Source: Bacteroidia bacterium
GTDB taxonomy: Bacteria > Bacteroidota > Bacteroidia > Bacteroidales > Azobacteroidaceae
Length of the DNA: 43,184 nucleotides
Direction of reading: 5' to 3'
Assembly (NCBI GenBank): GCA_025996865.1
Contig: BNTV01000027.1
Location: forward strand, 1 to 43,184
This document shows, piece by piece, positions 1 through 8,799 of the stretch. A program made the position numbers and the translations under genes. The notes beneath the pieces were generated by a model. That model saw only the letters and a program-made list of their open reading frames with translations. It was not told the origin of the DNA and searched no databases. Each line of letters starts with the position of its first letter. Position 1 is the first letter of the stretch.

Positions 1-63
1 GTTAACAGAGAAAAAAAAGAAGAAACTTAGTAAAACTATTACGAAATTTTTTGTACCTTGTGC
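1..63 (-). CDS. 5' end of a DUF3575-type fimbria-accessory gene (partial, start codon apparently lost)
   Basis: Read on the minus strand, these bases encode a hydrophobic signal peptide (QGTKNFVIVLLSFFFFFSVN) almost identical to the first residues of the DUF3575 protein whose start is at 26573. The rest of the gene lies beyond the left edge. The codon aligned with that protein's GTG start is GCA here (61-63). I see no ATG, GTG or TTG in this frame within the visible coding part or back to the stop at 151-153. An ATG at 65-67 is one base out of frame. Either the gene is off in this cell, or translation enters from upstream through the GT tract at 96-137. Homology to the right-hand copy is seen directly; the function is inferred from it. 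Confidence 0.55.
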
Positions 64-94
64 CCATTTAACAAGAGGGCGGGTGGGTTGCGGT

Positions 95-139
<45 letters not shown>

Positions 140-273
140 AATGATTTTTTTCACATCACCAAATTTTTTAACCAAAAAATTGTTAAAAGATTCGTCGAAG
201 TTTATTATAAATTCCATGCTGTAATTTTCCGGACTCATAATCGTGCATTTCAAATTGTTTGTCAAAATCGCTG

Positions 274-281
274 CAAATGTA
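274..281 (-). promoter_or_regulatory. Predicted -7 box of the left fimbria-type operon
   Basis: The minus strand reads TACATTTG, matching the Bacteroidota -7 consensus TAnnTTTG. The equivalent position in the right copy reads TATATTTG, so the box is conserved. No clear -33 TTTG was found at the usual spacing. Transcription from here would place the GT tract in the 5' untranslated leader. Confidence 0.45.
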
Positions 282-549
282 AGTATTATTTTTAAATAAA
301 AATGCGAAATAGATAATTATTTAAACAAAAAATGAGTATTTTATTAAATTTCTCAAATTTGTAAGGTTTCAATGCTTGATTATATGAAAAAATACACAAT
401 TATTAGATTTTTTCAGAGTAAATATTTTGTAGAATGGGCGAAAAAACGGGTTTGGCTGGTTTTTATCCATGTTTGACAATAAAATCGGGGTGTTTGCGGC
501 AGCTATGTGACAAATCATAATAAACATAACAATAGTATAAATTATCATC

Positions 550-726
550 AGATGTCTCGACTTCGCACCTTCGGTGCTTCGCTCGACATGACGCCGATGT
601 ATATTATTGAGGGAGAGGGGGAAAGATTAGGGCGGCGAAGCCGCCCTAATCTTTCCCCCTCTTGTTTTCTCCCAAAGGGTATCGTCATGTCGAGCGGAGC
701 ACCGAAGGTGCGGAGTCGAGACATCT
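550..726. repeat. Nested palindromic element with 44-nt outer and 23-nt inner arms
   Basis: The outer arms at 550-593 and 683-726 are inverted copies differing at two of 44 positions. Inside, 614-636 and 640-662 form a perfect 23-bp hairpin with a GAA loop. The sequence beyond the right arm (737-769) is an inverted, nearly identical copy of 27078-27110, which is one end of the element at 27078-27192. The two therefore appear to belong to one mobile or dispersed palindromic family. Open frames here merely read through the palindrome. Confidence 0.85.
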
Positions 727-819
727 GACGATGATCGTTAAACACTAATTAGGAAATTTGTCGTACACCCTTACAACGGGATTTTTTTTGATTATAATGT
801 TTATAACCGCAGGATTCAA

Positions 820-2169
820 TTACTTCATTTCAAATATAGGAAAGAAGTAAAAAGGTTGGCCGTCTTTACCATTGACATTACCTAAACTCGTACTTCCATT
901 ATAATTTCTAAGTAAAAAGCCTGCAACGGAATAAGTTGTACCCCATGCTCCATTATTGACCATCCTGAATTTAACTTTTCCGTCCGAAGAGTCAACATCT
1001 ATACTTGTCATACCAACCGTTGTACTCTGAGTGATATAATTAGAACCGGCTACCGGAAATGAATACGGCAACAACCAAAAATTATATCCCGTTTCCGGAG
1101 CAGTGTACATGATTTGTCCCAAGAGTTGAAGATTTCCTCCCGAATATTGAAGAAGAATCTTTCCGGGAGAACCGGTTGCTAACAGGCCTTCCAAACAATA
1201 GCTGATATTTTCTTTTTCGGCTACTAAAGAAACATCCAATGTTCTTGTAGAAGATGTTGCCGTATTCGATACGGCATAGTACATCACATAGTCGCCCAGG
1301 AAATCTTCATATTTCAACACTTGCTTGTCGGTACAGATAAACCGGGCTTTAATGCCGGGATCGGAACAAGTAAATATACGTTCCGTATCATCATAGGCAA
1401 AATGACGCATGCTTACTCCATTTACAACAAGATCGGTATTTAACCGAATACCCTCTACGGTGTATATAAAAGCTATGGTCTCAGTAGTGTCCTTATCGTT
1501 TTTCGTATAGCTTGCCGTGAATTTACGATTTAGCAAATCGTTGGTAATCGCACTGGACATCACGACTTTGCCTATTATGTTTCCACCCAACTCGAAATTG
1601 AAATTCTTATACGCATTTGCTTTATTATAAGTATTGCTCACTTGCTTCAGGTAATCCATCGGATCACTACCGGCTTTCCACATTACAATTTTGTTTTCAT
1701 TTTTTAATCCTTTGAGATAGATTGTATCTTGCGTTGCTTTCATTACTACAAATTCGTAATCGCCGCCGCGTCCATCTCTGTCGGAAGTACTGGAAACTTC
1801 GCTGAAATAATGTAAAACCGGATTATAAGTATCGAAAGTAATTACAGGGCCTTGATAAGGAATGATATCCCAGGTCGAGGCAACTGTTTGCCGTGCAGGC
1901 ACATTGGTAGCTATTTCACATGCAATATCCACATTTCCGTCGGCAGAAAATTTGTAGTACATGGAAAAGCCGCCTGCTGCATAACTGACTTCCGGATAAT
2001 AATCCATAATCCATCCATTGGCAGATCCCGTTAACAGCGTCTTGTACTCATCAATCGTTTTTTGCATCCTTATCGCCGGAGGATCATTAAAAAGCGTTTC
2101 CTCATCCTTTACACAAGCGGTAATTACTATAATCGGAATAAATAAAAATAAATATTTTATCAGTTTCAT
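820..2169 (-). CDS. DUF4302-type SusCD-locus lipoprotein
   Basis: This is a 449-residue secreted lipoprotein with a lipobox ending at Cys19 (ITAC). The early part (KDEETLFNDPPAIRM) and general layout resemble DUF4302 proteins, which commonly follow SusC/SusD and a zinc peptidase in Bacteroidota. Their biochemical role is not established; a surface ligand-binding role is inferred from context. It is the last gene of the four-gene operon, 12 bp after the metallopeptidase gene. The family is recognised from memory of the sequence pattern, so the assignment is good but not certain. Confidence 0.75.
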   Translation of the reverse strand: MKLIKYLFLFIPIIVITACVKDEETLFNDPPAIRMQKTIDEYKTLLTGSANGWIMDYYPEVSYAAGGFSMYYKFSADGNVDIACEIATNVPARQTVASTWDIIPYQGPVITFDTYNPVLHYFSEVSSTSDRDGRGGDYEFVVMKATQDTIYLKGLKNENKIVMWKAGSDPMDYLKQVSNTYNKANAYKNFNFELGGNIIGKVVMSSAITNDLLNRKFTASYTKNDKDTTETIAFIYTVEGIRLNTDLVVNGVSMRHFAYDDTERIFTCSDPGIKARFICTDKQVLKYEDFLGDYVMYYAVSNTATSSTRTLDVSLVAEKENISYCLEGLLATGSPGKILLQYSGGNLQLLGQIMYTAPETGYNFWLLPYSFPVAGSNYITQSTTVGMTSIDVDSSDGKVKFRMVNNGAWGTTYSVAGFLLRNYNGSTSLGNVNGKDGQPFYFFPIFEMK

Positions 2170-2181
2170 ATCATTGCTATT

Positions 2182-3051
2182 TTAAATGTTAACATCCAAG
2201 TTTATTAAATCCGCTTTTCGTTGCTCAAATAGCTTGCGAAATTCATTAATGTCAATATCCCACGAATTTTTAAAATAAGTTGTTGCGATATCTAATTTCT
2301 CCGAGAGTTTGGCAGCCCCTGCTGTTCCTGCGTTTTTTAATATGTTATCCCAGTTATTCTGACCAAAAGTAATATAGATACTGGTAAGCTCTGCAAAATC
2401 TTCCCCGGGAGAATGTCCCGCATACGGAGATACAAATCCCAACGAATTAGCGGTAGCCGTATTGCGTGTTGTCCAGTCGTCTCCGAGATAATCCGATCCG
2501 CTGATATTACCATACGTAGCATCAACAACTTTCTTCTGGTTCAAAATATGCGTATATTCATGATACATGGTTTTGATATAGGTTTGCACCATATAATCAG
2601 CGTTCGTTAAATCGTTTAACCGCAAATTATTAACTCCACAGAAAACAATTTTTATACCACCGGATGCGGTAGCAAGAATTATTGTGTTTGCATTATATTC
2701 GTATGTACCTTCCATCTGAAACTCCCGGAATGAATACATTTTCAGAAAGTCGCTTCCGGAATATTCATCAACTGTTCCTGCCCAAAGAAATTTTACGACC
2801 TTCGCTAAAGCCCAACTTTTGGCAGGGTCCGCCGGAATAACATTATAATCCCTGTTCGTCTGAATATCTTTCAGTTTATAATATACTTTGATGTTGTATG
2901 GCTTTACATAATTATCATTCAGCCAAATATCAAAAGCTGTAGCCACAGACGAATCGTCCGAAATAACGCTCGGTCCCAATTCTTCCTCTTTGCATGACCA
3001 GAAAGTCATGAACAAAAACAGTAATACAATATATTTTCCTATATTTTTCAT
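2182..3051 (-). CDS. Putative zinc-binding metallopeptidase lipoprotein (peptidase Mx1-like)
   Basis: A 289-residue lipoprotein with Cys20 as the lipidated residue (TFWSC). A zinc-peptidase HExxH motif is visible as HEYTH (residues 164-168). A downstream GEDFAELTS segment (216-224) probably supplies a further acidic ligand, as in the Mx1-like family found in SusCD loci. It probably cleaves, or only binds, a protein or peptide at the cell surface; the substrate is unknown. It sits 24 bp after susD and 12 bp before the DUF4302 gene in one operon. Confidence 0.8.
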   Translation of the reverse strand: MKNIGKYIVLLFLFMTFWSCKEEELGPSVISDDSSVATAFDIWLNDNYVKPYNIKVYYKLKDIQTNRDYNVIPADPAKSWALAKVVKFLWAGTVDEYSGSDFLKMYSFREFQMEGTYEYNANTIILATASGGIKIVFCGVNNLRLNDLTNADYMVQTYIKTMYHEYTHILNQKKVVDATYGNISGSDYLGDDWTTRNTATANSLGFVSPYAGHSPGEDFAELTSIYITFGQNNWDNILKNAGTAGAAKLSEKLDIATTYFKNSWDIDINEFRKLFEQRKADLINLDVNI

Positions 3052-3075
3052 ATCTATTTTTTTTTAGGGTTCATA

Positions 3076-4689
3076 CTATTTATTTCTTGGATTAGCCGGT
3101 AAGCCGGCGCTGATTACATCTTCGGGAAGTTGGATAGCCCGGCGCGGATCGTCCAAGGTTAATTTATCGGTAGTCGCTTCGAAAGTATCGCCATTAGAAT
3201 TATTCGATACATCACGGCGATAGATTTCAATTCCGAAACGTTTGACGTCGAACCAGCGCAAACCCTCGAAAACTGTCTCGATACGGCGAAAATGCAGCAA
3301 GCATTGCAAGTAGTTTTCCTGTTCAGGGGAACTGATTGTAAAATTCAGCGGATTTAACGCTTTCTTGGGAGTAGGAGCTTCCGGCTTGTAATAAGCTAAA
3401 TTACCGTAATAACTATTGATTAATTCCCGCGTCAAATTCACCTTTGTCGTAAAATGACGATTCATCCATTTATCCAAATCTTTAGTGGCATTTTCATAAT
3501 CTTCTTTTATAATGCTTGCTTCTGCCCGGACAAGTAGAATCTCGTCGGCAGTAAAAGCCGGATAGATGGTGCGGGCATATCCCGTCCCTGCAATTTGATC
3601 CGTGTATTGGAAAATGTAGGGTATTTTAGGATAGACGATATAACCGCTACTTGTGTATAAAGAAGATTTATGATACCAATCATTAGTCGCGAAAACGTTC
3701 TGGTTCCAAGGTCCTTTACTTCTAACCGTTTCCGTTTCAGCTAATAAGCGCGTATGTTGATATAATTTTCCGGTAGCATAATTGTTGAAAACCGTACCCG
3801 CCGTAGAATAGGCGGAAAATATAAGGAAATTACAATTATTTATCGGATTAACCCATTCCCGGCAATAAATCTGTACATCATTTACAAGTGTCGGGAATAC
3901 GGTCATATCGCGCAAGATCTTATCTTCGTTAGGAGCTAACGCTTCATTGGCATATTTAATCGCCAGGTCGTATTTTCCGTAATACAGGTAGAAGCGGGCA
4001 GCCAGTGCATAGGATGCACGTCGGTTGAAATGGTATTTCGTAGCCGAGGCGTATGCGTTATCGTCTATCAAAGGTAATCCCCTTTCTATATCCTTTTCGA
4101 TTTTTTCGTAAACTTCTGCAACGCTTCCTCTTTCGTAATGCGGATTTAACAATGTTTCCGGTTTATCCAAAAAAGGAATACCCATATCGGTATCAGCCGT
4201 CTTCGAATTATATTGTAAGCTAAAGATATTCACCAGCGTAAAGTGACAATAAGCGCGAATCATCAAGGCTTCTCCCTTTTGCGGATTAAGCGACTCTCCA
4301 TTACCTAAATCCTCAATGGATTTAAGCGCTTGATTCGCCACCGCTATTGCGCCGTAAAAACTTTCCCATACAGATTTAGGCGAGTCATTTCCTGTAGCAT
4401 CAATACTGGGGCCCCAAAGATACATATCCTCTATATTCTTAAACGGAACACTTAAGTTGGCGGGAAGTGTTCTGTGATCTACATTATCGGATGCATATTC
4501 GGTCATAACCTGAAATAAATGGGATGGATAGCCACTTGTCAGGAAAGAAGCTATTTTTGCCGGCGTATCCAATTCCGACCGATTATCAGGCACTTCATCC
4601 AGGTAATCGTCGCAGGATGTCTGGAACAAAGCCAGCGTTATTGAAAATACGGCTAATATAAAATATTTTTGTTTCATATTTTTAATCAT
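3076..4689 (-). CDS. SusD/RagB-family nutrient-binding outer-membrane lipoprotein
   Basis: A 537-residue lipoprotein with Cys26 in the lipobox (FQTSC), followed by the acidic DDYLDEVPDN segment usual for SusD proteins. The TPR-rich body and the C-terminal GLRWFDVKRFG segment (about residue 480) are family hallmarks. It acts at the cell surface as the lid and binding partner of the SusC channel encoded 2 bp upstream. Translation may start at the first Met or at Met5 (MKQKYF), which gives a more typical signal peptide. The ligand cannot be told from sequence; the neighbouring peptidase suggests peptide or glycoprotein. Confidence 0.95.
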   Translation of the reverse strand: MIKNMKQKYFILAVFSITLALFQTSCDDYLDEVPDNRSELDTPAKIASFLTSGYPSHLFQVMTEYASDNVDHRTLPANLSVPFKNIEDMYLWGPSIDATGNDSPKSVWESFYGAIAVANQALKSIEDLGNGESLNPQKGEALMIRAYCHFTLVNIFSLQYNSKTADTDMGIPFLDKPETLLNPHYERGSVAEVYEKIEKDIERGLPLIDDNAYASATKYHFNRRASYALAARFYLYYGKYDLAIKYANEALAPNEDKILRDMTVFPTLVNDVQIYCREWVNPINNCNFLIFSAYSTAGTVFNNYATGKLYQHTRLLAETETVRSKGPWNQNVFATNDWYHKSSLYTSSGYIVYPKIPYIFQYTDQIAGTGYARTIYPAFTADEILLVRAEASIIKEDYENATKDLDKWMNRHFTTKVNLTRELINSYYGNLAYYKPEAPTPKKALNPLNFTISSPEQENYLQCLLHFRRIETVFEGLRWFDVKRFGIEIYRRDVSNNSNGDTFEATTDKLTLDDPRRAIQLPEDVISAGLPANPRNK

Positions 4690-4691
4690 TT

Positions 4692-7600
4692 TTATAGTCC
4701 TAACTGTAAAGTAAAAGTGTATTGCCTCGGCACAGGATGAGACACGCCACCCGCTTGAATAAATTCAGGATCGGCGCCGTTCAACTTGGAGTCGGCATAT
4801 AGAAGGATCGGATTTGTCCCTTGAAGTTTTATTGAAAGATTTTTTAATCCGATGGGTGCAATCATTTTTGGGGAGAAATCATAGGTCAAGGACAGTTCTT
4901 TCAACCGTATATAATCACCTTTCGCAACACGAATGTCCGAGTAATTATAAGCGTTATAAGCATACCTCAGATTATTGATTTTTCCGTTTTGACGAGCTGT
5001 AACAATGGCCGGAATATTCGTGTAATTTTCATCTCCGGGCATAATCCAGCGATTGATAAATTCTTTCGGCATGGAACTTAAATCGTTATAACTGCTTGAG
5101 AATACCTGTGGCAAACGAATCACATTTCCAAAAGAATAGGTAAGGAAAACATTCAGTCTGAAATTTCTGTATCTGAAAATATTTCCCAAACCACCCGTCA
5201 AAGTCGGCTCGGATGGCCCTTCGTATTTCAGGAAATGGGTATTGCTTCTATCCTGAAAATAGACATACATTCCGGTAGCGCCGGCATCGTTGGTAACAAA
5301 AGTTGGAAATCCATTCTCGGTTAAACCTACAAATGGAATTGAAAACAATGCCCTGCGGTCATATCCTTCCGCAGAATATCCTTCTCCCGTAATAAAATCA
5401 AGAATCCGGGCATTATTGTCTAATTTGTTGATTTCTGTTCTGAGTCTGGAAAAAGTAGCGTTGGTAGTCCACGAAAAATCCTTGCTAATAATGTTTTTGG
5501 TCGTAAGCGTAAATTCAAGTCCGCTCGATTTCATTTCGGCCACATTACCTTCTTTATCTACTTCTCCGCCAATGCCCATTACTGTAATATTTCCGATCAG
5601 ATCAAACATCTGGCGATTCCAATAATCCGTTACCAAATTAATGCGGTTGCTAAAAAGGCCAACATCCAAGCCTACATTGAACTCATGTTTCTTTTCGTAG
5701 GTAAGTTCGCTATTTTCCAGATTCCTGATATAGAGAGCGGATTCTTGCATACTGGTATGATAACGCCAGGGAGTATTGCTGCCGATTACCAGTCGAGAAT
5801 TGGTGAGGTAGGTCGGAGGAGGGGTTGCAGTCAAACTATAATTCAAACGAATTTTAGCATTGCTCAAAGTCGGCCGGAATTGTTTCAAGAACGATTCTTC
5901 GTGCATGTTCCATGCAAAAGCGGCATTCCAAGTCGGCATCCAGCGAGCTGAACGAGCTTTTCCCATACGATTGGAACCTTCGTATCGCCAGGTACCATTC
6001 ACAATATATTTTCCTAAATAGGAGTAAGAACCGGTGGCGAAAAAAGCTACATCGCGCTTGTGAGTAGTCTTGATTTCGTAGTATTTGGTGTTTTCTTGCT
6101 GCCATCTTTTAAAATTTTCATAAACAAAGAACGGCTCATCACCCATCGAATATTGGCGTCCCCAGCCTCTGAACCAGGTTTGATCGCGATTTTCCTCATT
6201 AATATCCAAACCGCCATACAAACTTATCAGATGATCGGAACCGAATTGTTCATTGTAATCAAATGAACCTCTAAAATAATATTTCATCAACCGGTAATCA
6301 TTCCGGTCGTAAATACCGCCTACCGGTAATAAACTGATAGGATCAACATATCCGTTTGCATCCGGATCGGTATAGAGTTTGGTATTGTTATTCATTACAA
6401 ATTGATCGTACATCGCACGAAAAGATTCCGCCTGATTTGAATCGTCTTTAATATGATGTTCCATTGACTGTTGATCGGAAGTGACAGATCCTACCGCTTT
6501 CAAGTCGAGACCGCGAACAGGCGTCCATTTTAACTCCGTTTGCAGAAGCAAATTCAATTCGTTTCTCTCCATATAATTTTTCTGCAATTCGTTTTTGAGA
6601 TTGAAAGGGGCATAATCGCGCGTATAATATTCGTCGGGATCCATCGCCCTGGAAGTCCTCAAAGCATAAGTAAACGGATTTAACTCATATTGGCGGCTCA
6701 CTTCACTAAACACGGAATTGACTTCCTGGGTCGAAGTGCCGGGCGCAGTCTGATAAACACTGAATCCTCTTGTTATTATATTCAAGGATAAGTTTTTATA
6801 AATGTTATGCATCAAGTTCATATTCGCCGTATAACGTCTCACTTTACTTTGCATAGCCCATCCCGGATCCAATTTTGCGCTTAAAGAGCCGTAATAGTTC
6901 GTTTTATCGTTGCCACCCGAAATACTAAGTGAATGTACTTGGTCAATAGCCGTAGAAAACAGTTCATCAAACCAGTCTGTATTTCGCATTTCGGCTTCAC
7001 GCAAATAAGCATTTTTAGCAATGTCCGTATTGTCCAACAGAAATCTTCCGGATTCAGGATCGTAGGTATTCATCATTTGGTACATTTTACCATAGATACC
7101 TGCACTCATTGCACGATACCTGTTCGTATAATTCAACCAGCCCTTCTGCTCCAATTCGCGGTAAATATCCATTTGATCCTGTGAATTCATGATATTATAT
7201 TCCTTATAAGTAGGAATAGCACGCGAGGTCAGTTCGGTAGAGTAAGAAATTGAACTTTGTCCGGATTTTCCTTTTTTAGTGGTTACCACAAACACGCCGG
7301 CCATAGCTTGCGCCCCATAAATGGAGGTTGCAGAGCCATCTTTTAATACCGTAAAAGATTCAATATCGGATGCGTTTAAACCTGCAATAACAGAACTGAT
7401 CAAAGTTTCCGCATCACCGGATGCTAAATCAACACTGCTAACTTCAGCCACATCCGAAATTATGATGCCATCAACTACCCACAAAGGTTTAGAATCCCCC
7501 TTGATAGAGGTGGCTCCACGCACCGTGATTCTCGGCCCGGAACCGAATACACCGGATATATTCTGTACGGAAACACCCGCTGCACGGCCTTCTAAAGAAC

Positions 7601-8117
7601 GGCCTATTTCCGAAATACCGCTTATTCTCACATCATCTGCAATCAATCGATCAGAAGCTCCGGTAAATAAACGTTTGTCAATTTTCGTCATACCGGTTAT
7701 GACCACTTCCGATAATTCCGTAGTGTTTTCCTTTAATACTACCTGAGCCAAAGCATTCGTATTGCTAAGCGGAATCACTTGCGCTATGTAACCAAGATAG
7801 GTGAATTCCAATGAAAAGTTGACATTGGGTATTTGTAACACATATTCACCATTGGTATTGGTAATGGTTCCAAGAGACAATTTTCCAATTTTCTCTTTTC
7901 CATCTACTACCCTTATCGATGCGCCAATCAGAGGCTCTCCCTGATCATCGACTACCCTGCCCTTAATTTCTTGAGAATAGGCTTTCCCAAACGATAAACA
8001 GCCTATAAAAATGAAAATAAACGCAATCGTTTGCTTCATTTTACATACATTTCTCAACAAATTACATTTTGGAGAATTATCTTCTCCCTTTTCTTTCATG
8101 CATTTGCTTTCTTTCAT
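4692..8117 (-). CDS. SusC/RagA-family TonB-linked outer-membrane transporter
   Basis: A TonB-dependent transporter of up to 1141 residues. A signal peptide begins at Met27 (MKQTIAFIFIF) and runs to SQE. It is followed by a carboxypeptidase-regulatory-like domain (IKGRVVDDQGEPLIGASI), a plug domain with the SusC pattern WVVDGIIISD and GSATSIYGAQAMAGVFVVTT, and a beta-barrel ending in aromatic-rich TFTLQLGL. It imports the ligand captured by the SusD partner. The first ATG (8117) gives a hydrophilic 26-residue extension before the signal peptide; 8039 is a reasonable alternative start. A well-spaced promoter lies at 8206-8237. First gene of the operon. Confidence 0.95.
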   Translation of the reverse strand: MKESKCMKEKGEDNSPKCNLLRNVCKMKQTIAFIFIFIGCLSFGKAYSQEIKGRVVDDQGEPLIGASIRVVDGKEKIGKLSLGTITNTNGEYVLQIPNVNFSLEFTYLGYIAQVIPLSNTNALAQVVLKENTTELSEVVITGMTKIDKRLFTGASDRLIADDVRISGISEIGRSLEGRAAGVSVQNISGVFGSGPRITVRGATSIKGDSKPLWVVDGIIISDVAEVSSVDLASGDAETLISSVIAGLNASDIESFTVLKDGSATSIYGAQAMAGVFVVTTKKGKSGQSSISYSTELTSRAIPTYKEYNIMNSQDQMDIYRELEQKGWLNYTNRYRAMSAGIYGKMYQMMNTYDPESGRFLLDNTDIAKNAYLREAEMRNTDWFDELFSTAIDQVHSLSISGGNDKTNYYGSLSAKLDPGWAMQSKVRRYTANMNLMHNIYKNLSLNIITRGFSVYQTAPGTSTQEVNSVFSEVSRQYELNPFTYALRTSRAMDPDEYYTRDYAPFNLKNELQKNYMERNELNLLLQTELKWTPVRGLDLKAVGSVTSDQQSMEHHIKDDSNQAESFRAMYDQFVMNNNTKLYTDPDANGYVDPISLLPVGGIYDRNDYRLMKYYFRGSFDYNEQFGSDHLISLYGGLDINEENRDQTWFRGWGRQYSMGDEPFFVYENFKRWQQENTKYYEIKTTHKRDVAFFATGSYSYLGKYIVNGTWRYEGSNRMGKARSARWMPTWNAAFAWNMHEESFLKQFRPTLSNAKIRLNYSLTATPPPTYLTNSRLVIGSNTPWRYHTSMQESALYIRNLENSELTYEKKHEFNVGLDVGLFSNRINLVTDYWNRQMFDLIGNITVMGIGGEVDKEGNVAEMKSSGLEFTLTTKNIISKDFSWTTNATFSRLRTEINKLDNNARILDFITGEGYSAEGYDRRALFSIPFVGLTENGFPTFVTNDAGATGMYVYFQDRSNTHFLKYEGPSEPTLTGGLGNIFRYRNFRLNVFLTYSFGNVIRLPQVFSSSYNDLSSMPKEFINRWIMPGDENYTNIPAIVTARQNGKINNLRYAYNAYNYSDIRVAKGDYIRLKELSLTYDFSPKMIAPIGLKNLSIKLQGTNPILLYADSKLNGADPEFIQAGGVSHPVPRQYTFTLQLGL

Positions 8118-8205
8118 ACAATTATTTTTAGTATTAAATTACAATTATACATTATATATAGCACTATTCGTATAATTCATTTTATTGTTAAAAATTGTTA
8201 CGGTG

Positions 8206-8237
8206 CAAATTTACATATTTTTTTTATTTTTGACAAA
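8206..8237 (-). promoter_or_regulatory. Promoter of the SusCD operon
   Basis: On the minus strand, TTTG (8237-8234) is followed after 20 nt by TAAATTTG (8213-8206). This is an exact match to the Bacteroidota -33/-7 promoter layout. Transcription would begin near 8199, leaving about 80 nt of leader before the first ATG at 8117. No sigma or anti-sigma gene is adjacent. Confidence 0.7.
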
Positions 8238-8340
8238 AAAAATGATTTTTTTTACAACTATCCGTGAATTTGTTGCAACGGTAGTAAAACAGGATAAAAA
8301 AGATTTAGCCGGAAAATATCAATTTCATCTAAAAAAACAC

Positions 8341-8348
8341 TATATTTG
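8341..8348 (+). promoter_or_regulatory. Predicted -7 box for the thioesterase-ketosynthase pair
   Basis: TATATTTG matches TAnnTTTG. It ends only 16 nt before the ATG at 8365, so the leader would be very short. No well-placed -33 TTTG was found. Confidence 0.4.
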
Positions 8349-8364
8349 CGGCGTAAAATGACAG

Positions 8365-8799
8365 ATGAAAAGAAAAACAAAAACACCATCGTTAATCCAT
8401 CGAACCACCTGTAAAGTCCGTTTCAGCGAAGTGGACATAATGAACATTGCCTGGCATGGAAGCTACGTAAAATACCTTGAAGACGGTCGTGAAGATTTCG
8501 GTAATCGTTTTGGTATCGGCTACATGGATATTTATCACGCAGGATACAAAGCGCCGGTTGTCGATTTGAAAATCGAATACAAGAAAGCGGTCGGCATCGG
8601 AGACACGATTTTGGTTGAAACTCGCTACGTGCACACGGAAGCTGCTAAGATTTATTTTGATTATATCGTTTACAACGAAGAGGGTGAGATAGTTATCACA
8701 GCTTACACAATTCAGGTGTTTCTGGACGGAAAAGACCAATTGGTTTTGCAGAATCCGGAATTTTATACAGAGTGGAAAAAGAAATGGAACATAATATAG
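8365..8799 (+). CDS. Hotdog-fold acyl thioesterase (4-hydroxybenzoyl-CoA thioesterase family)
   Basis: 144 residues, normal for a single hotdog domain. The opening CKVRFSEVDIMNIAWHGSYV followed by KYLEDGRE matches the 4HBT/YbgC signature, with Asp24 at the usual catalytic position. It would hydrolyse an acyl-CoA or acyl-ACP thioester in the cytoplasm. Its stop lies inside the start region of the ketosynthase gene, so the two are translationally linked. This pairing resembles pieces of aryl-polyene or flexirubin-type pigment clusters, but the other genes of such a cluster are absent here. Confidence 0.88.
   Translation: MKRKTKTPSLIHRTTCKVRFSEVDIMNIAWHGSYVKYLEDGREDFGNRFGIGYMDIYHAGYKAPVVDLKIEYKKAVGIGDTILVETRYVHTEAAKIYFDYIVYNEEGEIVITAYTIQVFLDGKDQLVLQNPEFYTEWKKKWNII

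Noticed and set aside
507..745. Two similar frames on opposite strands (about 70 residues each)
   Set aside because: They are the two strands of one long palindrome, which produces nearly the same peptide (KVRSRDI) in both directions.
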